Part shown: positions 59,850-64,000 of the stretch, piece after piece
How positions within the stretch are numbered: the stretch's first letter is position 1
How the letters are laid out: each line of letters starts with the position of its first letter
Program-made: the position numbers and the translations under genes
Notes under the pieces: generated by a model
Database searches by the model: none
What the model saw: only the letters and a program-made list of their open reading frames with translations
What the model was told of the DNA's origin: nothing
Assembly: GCA_902805545.1 (NCBI GenBank)
Contig: CADCTD010000049.1
Coordinates: 62,001 to 126,000 of the forward strand
DNA: 64,000 bases
Origin: an uncultured Craurococcus sp.
GTDB lineage: Bacteria > Pseudomonadota > Alphaproteobacteria > Acetobacterales > Acetobacteraceae
Direction of reading: 5' to 3'

Positions 59850-60878
59850 CTACAGCTTGACGAAGCGCCCCTCCCCTGCCCCGCGCAGCAGCGCCTCGAT
59901 CAGGCGCTGCACCGCGAGCGCGCTGGCACCGGAATTGACGGGCGGGCGGCGGTCGGCGATGGCATCGAGCATCTCCGCATGCAGGGCGCGGTGCGGTCCG
60001 TGGTCGAAGGCCATCGGGTCGGCGCCGCCGCCGCCGGCGCTGCCGTGGTCGAGGATCTCGGGCGGGGCGCAGGCGAGGTGGAGCTCCAGGCGCTCCGCGA
60101 CGAGCATGGCGCTGCCGCCGGTGCCGGCGATCTCGATCCGCTCCGGGAAGCCGGGGCGGGCGACGGTGGTCGCGTCGAGCGTGCCGATGGCGCCGTTGGC
60201 GAAGCGCAGCGTCGCCGCGACGATGTCCTCCGTGTCGATGGCGCGGAGCGGGCTGGTGCGGGCGAAGGCGGCGGCCTCGGCGACCGGGCCCATCAGGTGG
60301 AGCAGCAGGTCGATCGTATGGATCGCCTGGGTGAGCAGCACGCCGCCGCCGTCGCGCGCCTTCGTCCCCCGGCCGGGTTGGGCGAAATAGGCGGCGTCGC
60401 GCCACCAGCGGATGGTGGCGGAGGCGGAGAGCGGGGTCCCGAGCAGGCCGGCCAGCAGCGCCGATTTCAGCCGGAGGGCGGCCGGGCGGAAGCGGTGCTG
60501 GAACACCACGCCGAGGGTGACGCCGGCGCGACCGGCCATCGCCACCAGGGCCTCGGCGCGGGCGAGGTCGAACTCCAGAGGCTTCTCGACCAGCAGGTGC
60601 TTGCCGGCGGCAGCGGCCGCCTCGGCGACCGGGAGATGCGCAGCGGGCGGCGTCAGCACGAGCACGAGGTCGAGGCCAGGCGCGGCCAGCAGGGAATCCA
60701 GGCTGTCAAAGACCGGCGCGCCCCAGCGGGCGGCGAAGGCCGTGCGGCGATCGGCGGAGGGGCTGAAGCCGCCGACCAGCCGGGCGCGGCCGGCTGCCTC
60801 GAGGTCGCGGAGGGCATGGGCGTGCGGGGCGACGGCCATGCCGAGGCCGACCATTCCGATGCCGATCATCCTCGCCAT
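59850..60878 (-). CDS. Gfo/Idh/MocA family oxidoreductase
   Basis: NAD(P)-dependent oxidoreductase of 342 residues acting on a sugar, inositol or similar polyol. The cofactor motif is IGMVGLGMAVAPHA, the family Lys is in GKHLLVEKPLEFD, and the catalytic His lies in GGVLLTQAIHTIDLL. It ends 103 bases before the aldehyde dehydrogenase start and is followed upstream by a hydroxyacid dehydrogenase gene in the same direction, so the three may form one catabolic unit. Confidence 0.9.
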   Translation of the reverse strand: MARMIGIGMVGLGMAVAPHAHALRDLEAAGRARLVGGFSPSADRRTAFAARWGAPVFDSLDSLLAAPGLDLVLVLTPPAAHLPVAEAAAAAGKHLLVEKPLEFDLARAEALVAMAGRAGVTLGVVFQHRFRPAALRLKSALLAGLLGTPLSASATIRWWRDAAYFAQPGRGTKARDGGGVLLTQAIHTIDLLLHLMGPVAEAAAFARTSPLRAIDTEDIVAATLRFANGAIGTLDATTVARPGFPERIEIAGTGGSAMLVAERLELHLACAPPEILDHGSAGGGGADPMAFDHGPHRALHAEMLDAIADRRPPVNSGASALAVQRLIEALLRGAGEGRFVKL

Positions 60879-60993
60879 GGCATTCCCTCCGTTCCTCCGC
60901 CTCCGGCCTCACCCGGCCGGCACCCGCGCTGCGGGCCCCGACTATTCCCGGCCGGCGGCCGCTGGCAAAGGGGCCACACCAGGGCGGCCTGCC

Positions 60994-61989
60994 TCAAGGA
61001 TGGATGCCGAGGCGTGACAGGCGGTGGGCCTTGTCAGCATTCACGGCATGGTCGGGCAGGCGGCCTTCGGCGAGGGCCGCGACCTGCCGCACCGTGTCGA
61101 AGGCCTGGTGCTCGATGGCCGCCGGGGTGAGGCCGCCGACATGCGGCGTGGCGATGACCTTCGGGTGGGCGGCGAGTGCCGGCGTCGGCATCTGGTCCGG
61201 GGCGCGGCCGACATCCATCGCGCAGCCGGCGAGATGGCCGCCGTCGAGGGCGCCGCGGAGGGCAGTTTCGTCCACGAGATTGCCGCGCGATGGGTTGAGG
61301 AAGAAGGCGCCGCGCTTCATCCGCGAGAAGGCGGCGGCATCCATCAGATTCTCGGTCTGCTCGTTGGCGATGGCGAGGCAGACCAAGAAATCGCTCTCGG
61401 CCAGCAGGCGGTCCAGCGCGACCTGCTCGATGCCGGCATCCTCGACGCGGGCGAAGGGGTCCGTCACCAGCACGCGCATGCCGATCGCGAGGCCGAGCGG
61501 GGCGAGATGGCGGGCGATGGCGCCGTAGCCAATGATCCCGAGGGTGCTGCCGCTGAGCTGCACGCCCATGCGGGCGGCGGGGACCTCGCCGCGATGGTAG
61601 CTGGCGGCGGCCGCGCCGATGCCGCGGGCGAGGTCGACCATCTGGCCGAGGACTAGCTCGGCGACCGAGGGGACGAAGCCGGGAGTCGCCCGGGTGACGA
61701 GCACGCCGGCGGCGCTGGCGGCCGCGACATCGACGTTGCGGATATCGACGGCGCAGCGGAGGAAGGCGACGAGGTCGGCGGCATGCTCGAAGGTTGCGGC
61801 CTCGCCAGGCGACTGCCGGTAGCTGACGATGGCCTGGCAGCCGGCCGCCGCCTCGGCCAGCTCGCGCCCGGCAAGGTGGCGGCCCGTCTCGTTCAGGCGG
61901 AGCTCGGCGACCGCGCGGAGCGCGGCGAGGGCGCGCGGGCCGTAGTAGTTCTCGAGCGCATCCTCGGTATGCGTCAGATAAACCAGCAT
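60994..61989 (-). CDS. D-2-hydroxyacid dehydrogenase family protein with altered Glu
   Basis: NAD-dependent dehydrogenase of 331 residues. It shows LGIIGYGAIARHLAPLG, the catalytic Arg in NPSRGNLVDE and His in TPHVGGLTP. Where typical members have DVFxxEP with the catalytic Glu, this reads DVGRAPDQMP, so the Glu is Ala. That variant is a recognisable subgroup and may use another residue or be slower. GGGAGGG precedes the start at 61989. The substrate is probably a 2-oxo acid. Confidence 0.88.
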   Translation of the reverse strand: MLVYLTHTEDALENYYGPRALAALRAVAELRLNETGRHLAGRELAEAAAGCQAIVSYRQSPGEAATFEHAADLVAFLRCAVDIRNVDVAAASAAGVLVTRATPGFVPSVAELVLGQMVDLARGIGAAAASYHRGEVPAARMGVQLSGSTLGIIGYGAIARHLAPLGLAIGMRVLVTDPFARVEDAGIEQVALDRLLAESDFLVCLAIANEQTENLMDAAAFSRMKRGAFFLNPSRGNLVDETALRGALDGGHLAGCAMDVGRAPDQMPTPALAAHPKVIATPHVGGLTPAAIEHQAFDTVRQVAALAEGRLPDHAVNADKAHRLSRLGIHP

Positions 61990-62173
61990 GCTTCCCTCCC
62001 GGCGGATCGTGGCCAGCCTACAGCCAAGCACCCATGGGGGAAGTGCGGCGGATGATACGGCCGGCGGGAATGCCGCCGGGGGCCTGGCCGATCCGCGCAA
62101 CGACGCGGGCGCTGCCCTGGCGGTGGATTCCCTGCCACTTCCCGGACGGGGTCTCCCATGCTGGAGTAGCGGC
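61990..62173. promoter_or_regulatory. Divergent intergenic region with nested inverted repeats
   Basis: 184 bases between two divergent genes. A hairpin with arms CCGGCGG and CCGCCGG lies at 62061-62079. It sits inside a longer imperfect inverted repeat (GCGGATCGTGGCCAG at 62002-62016 against CTGGCCGATCCGC at 62084-62096, two bases shorter). It must hold both promoters; I cannot place -35/-10 boxes with confidence. Confidence 0.35.
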
Positions 62174-63565
62174 ATGAGCTCCCATCTCCCCGACATCCTT
62201 GCCCGCCTCGATGCCGATGCCCCAGCGGCGGAGGCCCGGCTTATCGACTGGCTCCGCATCCCGAGCATCAGCGCCCAGCCGGCGCATGCGGGGGATTGCC
62301 TGCGCGCCGCCGAATGGGTGCGCGACCAGCTCTCTGGCATGGGCTTCGAAGCCGGCATCCGGCCGACCGCCGGGCATCCCGTCGTCGTCGCGCATCATCC
62401 GGGGCCGGGCGGCCATGCGCCGCACCTGCTGTTCTACGGTCATTACGACGTGCAGCCGGCCGATCCGCTGGCGCTCTGGACCTCGCCGCCCTTCGATCCG
62501 GTCGTCGTCGACGGGCCGCATGGGCGGCGCGTCGTCGCGCGCGGCGCGGTCGACGACAAGGGGCAGACGGCGATGTGGCTGGAGGCGCTGCGCGCCTGGC
62601 ACGAGGTGGCCGGCGGGCCGCCCTGCCGCGTCTCCGTCCTCGTCGAGGGCGAGGAGGAGGTGGGCTCGCCGAACCTCGATGCCTTCCTTGCCGCGAACCG
62701 TGGGGAGCTTGCCGCCGATGTCGCCGTCATCAGCGACACCGGGATGTGGGACATCGATACCCCGGCGATCACCACGCGGCTGCGCGGCATGGTCTATGCG
62801 CAGGTCGACCTGAAGGCGGCGTCGCGCGACCTGCATTCCGGCATCTATGGCGGGGCGGCGCTCAACCCGATCAATGCGCTCTCGCGGGTGATGGGCGGGC
62901 TGCATGACGAGAACGGCCGGGTGCAGATCCCCGGCTTCTATGACGGCATCGCCGAGATCACCAATGCGCAGCGCGTCGAGTGGGACAGCCTCGGCTTCGA
63001 CGAGCGCGCCTTCCTCGGCGATATCGGGCTGGCGACGCCGGCGGGCGAGCGCGGGCGGGGCGCGCTGGAGCGGCTCTGGGCGCGGCCGACGGCCGACCTG
63101 AACGGCATCTGGGGCGGCTACACGGGGGATGGGAGCAAGACCGTGATCGCGGCCGAGGCTCATGCCAAGCTCTCCTGCCGGCTCGTCCCCGGGCAGGATC
63201 CTGCGAAGGTGGCGGAGGGCATCCGCCGCTTCGTCGCCGAGCGGCTGCCGCCCGATGCGAAGGCGGAGGTGCAGGTCTTCACCACCACGCCGGGGATTGA
63301 GGTGCCGGCCGACAGCCGCTGGGTCGGCGCGGCGCGCGAGGCGCTGGCCGAGGAGTACGGCCGGCCGGCGGTGCTGATCGGCAGCGGCGGGTCCATCCCG
63401 GTCGTCGAGAGCATGCGGCGCCTGCTTGGCCTCGACAGCCTGCTGGTCGGCTTCGGGCTGAATGACGATCAGGTGCACAGCCCCAACGAGAAATTCGAGC
63501 TGCGCTGCCTGCACAAGGGCGCACGGAGCCATGCGCGGATGCTGGCGGCCTTCGCCCAGGGGTAA
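62174..63565 (+). CDS. M20 family dipeptidase
   Basis: Zinc dipeptidase of 463 residues, of the CNDP/carnosinase-like group. Metal ligands lie in LLFYGHYDVQP, ARGAVDDKGQ, LVEGEEEVGSPN (catalytic and metal Glu) and the last His in DDQVHSPNEKFEL. The segment RDLHSGIYGGAALNPINAL belongs to the lid domain. No signal peptide is present. It is divergent from the hydroxyacid dehydrogenase. The ribosome-binding site is weak (GGAG 9-12 bases upstream). Confidence 0.93.
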   Translation: MSSHLPDILARLDADAPAAEARLIDWLRIPSISAQPAHAGDCLRAAEWVRDQLSGMGFEAGIRPTAGHPVVVAHHPGPGGHAPHLLFYGHYDVQPADPLALWTSPPFDPVVVDGPHGRRVVARGAVDDKGQTAMWLEALRAWHEVAGGPPCRVSVLVEGEEEVGSPNLDAFLAANRGELAADVAVISDTGMWDIDTPAITTRLRGMVYAQVDLKAASRDLHSGIYGGAALNPINALSRVMGGLHDENGRVQIPGFYDGIAEITNAQRVEWDSLGFDERAFLGDIGLATPAGERGRGALERLWARPTADLNGIWGGYTGDGSKTVIAAEAHAKLSCRLVPGQDPAKVAEGIRRFVAERLPPDAKAEVQVFTTTPGIEVPADSRWVGAAREALAEEYGRPAVLIGSGGSIPVVESMRRLLGLDSLLVGFGLNDDQVHSPNEKFELRCLHKGARSHARMLAAFAQG

Positions 63566-63640
63566 CAGGTCGCCCAACTGTGAGTGAGGACGGGCACCGC
63601 GGAACTCGACACCGCGGCGCCACTCTTCCAGCATCACCCG

Positions 63641-64000
63641 ATGTCCAGGGAAGCATCTGTGGCGCCGGTGGTTGCGCTCAACCGCGGCAACCTCCCCCTG
63701 CTCGCGGCGCGGGCGGCGGTGCCGGGATACGATCCGGCGGCGGTGCGGCCGGGAATCGTGCATCTCGGCCTCGGTGGATTCCATCGCGCGCACATGGCGC
63801 GCTACACCCATGACCTGATGGAGCGGCGGGCGGATGCGTTGCGCTGGGGCATCCTCGGCGCCGGGCTGTTGCCAGGCGACCGGGCGATGCAGGAGAGCCT
63901 CGGGCCGCAGGACTGGCTCTACACGCTGGTGGAGCGCAGCGGGGCGGAGGAACAGGCGACCGTCATCGGCGTGCTGGCTGGGATGGTGCTGGCGGCAGAG
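63641..64000 (+). CDS. Mannitol dehydrogenase family protein (3' end outside window)
   Basis: The frame is open to the window end and covers the first 120 residues of a polyol-specific long-chain dehydrogenase. After a short variable start come NRGNLPLLAARAAVPGYD, GIVHLGLGGFHRAHMARYTHDLM and WGILGAGLLPGDRAMQESL, then YTLVERSGAEEQATVIG, all as in mannitol/fructuronate dehydrogenases. The start may be ATG 63641 or GTG 63659; the latter has AGGGA upstream. It follows the dipeptidase stop by 75 bases. Substrate is probably a sugar alcohol or hexuronate. Confidence 0.82.
   Translation, partial: MSREASVAPVVALNRGNLPLLAARAAVPGYDPAAVRPGIVHLGLGGFHRAHMARYTHDLMERRADALRWGILGAGLLPGDRAMQESLGPQDWLYTLVERSGAEEQATVIGVLAGMVLAAE

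Overview
The window is about 70% G+C, almost fully coding, with short or overlapping gene junctions. Gene content (PQQ synthesis, PQQ-type sugar dehydrogenase, malate synthase G, many acyl-CoA enzymes, Bug-type binding protein) and codon style suggest an alphaproteobacterium, most likely Acetobacteraceae of the Roseomonas/Rhodovastum kind. This placement is inference from content, not from a marker gene. I see no tRNA, rRNA, CRISPR array, insertion sequence or prophage, and no stretch over 300 bases without a gene or gene remnant.

Region 1 (1-11.1 kb) looks like an aerobic CoA-dependent 2-aminobenzoate (anthranilate) or related aromatic-acid pathway. It has a branched-chain-type ABC transporter end (livG-livF), a cupin, and a minus-strand unit encoding a fused flavin monooxygenase/Old-Yellow-Enzyme reductase, a PhzS-like monooxygenase and an enoyl-CoA hydratase. 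Divergent from this is a plus-strand unit: SDR, MarR regulator, a second hydratase-like protein, aryl-CoA ligase and a Rid protein. Two copies of a near-palindromic site lie in the divergent promoter.

Region 2 (11.0-12.4 kb) holds a merR remnant with three apparent single-base losses, an intact MerR-type promoter and an intact cation-efflux gene. Region 3 (12.4-17.4 kb) is a PQQ locus on the minus strand, pqqA - sugar dehydrogenase - cytochrome c - pqqB-C-D-E. Here a likely PQQ user and its electron acceptor sit between the precursor peptide gene and the biosynthesis enzymes. Region 4 (17.5-20.3 kb) has asd, a deazaflavin-type nitroreductase, a DUF6496-like protein, a Cys-rich copper-storage-type protein and a phasin-like protein.

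Region 5 (20.3-35.8 kb) is a series of acyl-CoA and organic-acid modules: a hydratase with two acyl-CoA dehydrogenases, an orphan molybdenum hydroxylase large subunit with a PrpF isomerase, a TauE/SafE permease, a hydroxyacid dehydrogenase, an SDR-acyl-CoA dehydrogenase-CoA ligase-Bug unit, a DUF1194 protein, a hydrolase and another hydratase. Region 6 (35.8-41.2 kb) is the phosphate regulon pstSCAB-phoU-phoB behind a recognisable Pho box.

Region 7 (41.2-54.7 kb) has a GNAT/creatininase pair, an FeS-type photolyase with an SDR lacking the usual Tyr and a DUF6134 protein, M20 peptidases, glcB, and a tightly overlapping four-gene unit (MBL hydrolase, amine oxidase, M20 peptidase, DMT exporter). 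Region 8 (54.7-64 kb) has an SDR, an MFS carrier, a histidine phosphatase, an orphan binding protein, succinate-semialdehyde-type dehydrogenase, a Gfo/Idh/MocA enzyme, a second hydroxyacid dehydrogenase, an M20 dipeptidase and the start of a mannitol-dehydrogenase-family gene cut by the window end. A double-hairpin repeat occurs twice, at 49.83 and 58.25 kb, in both cases between converging genes.
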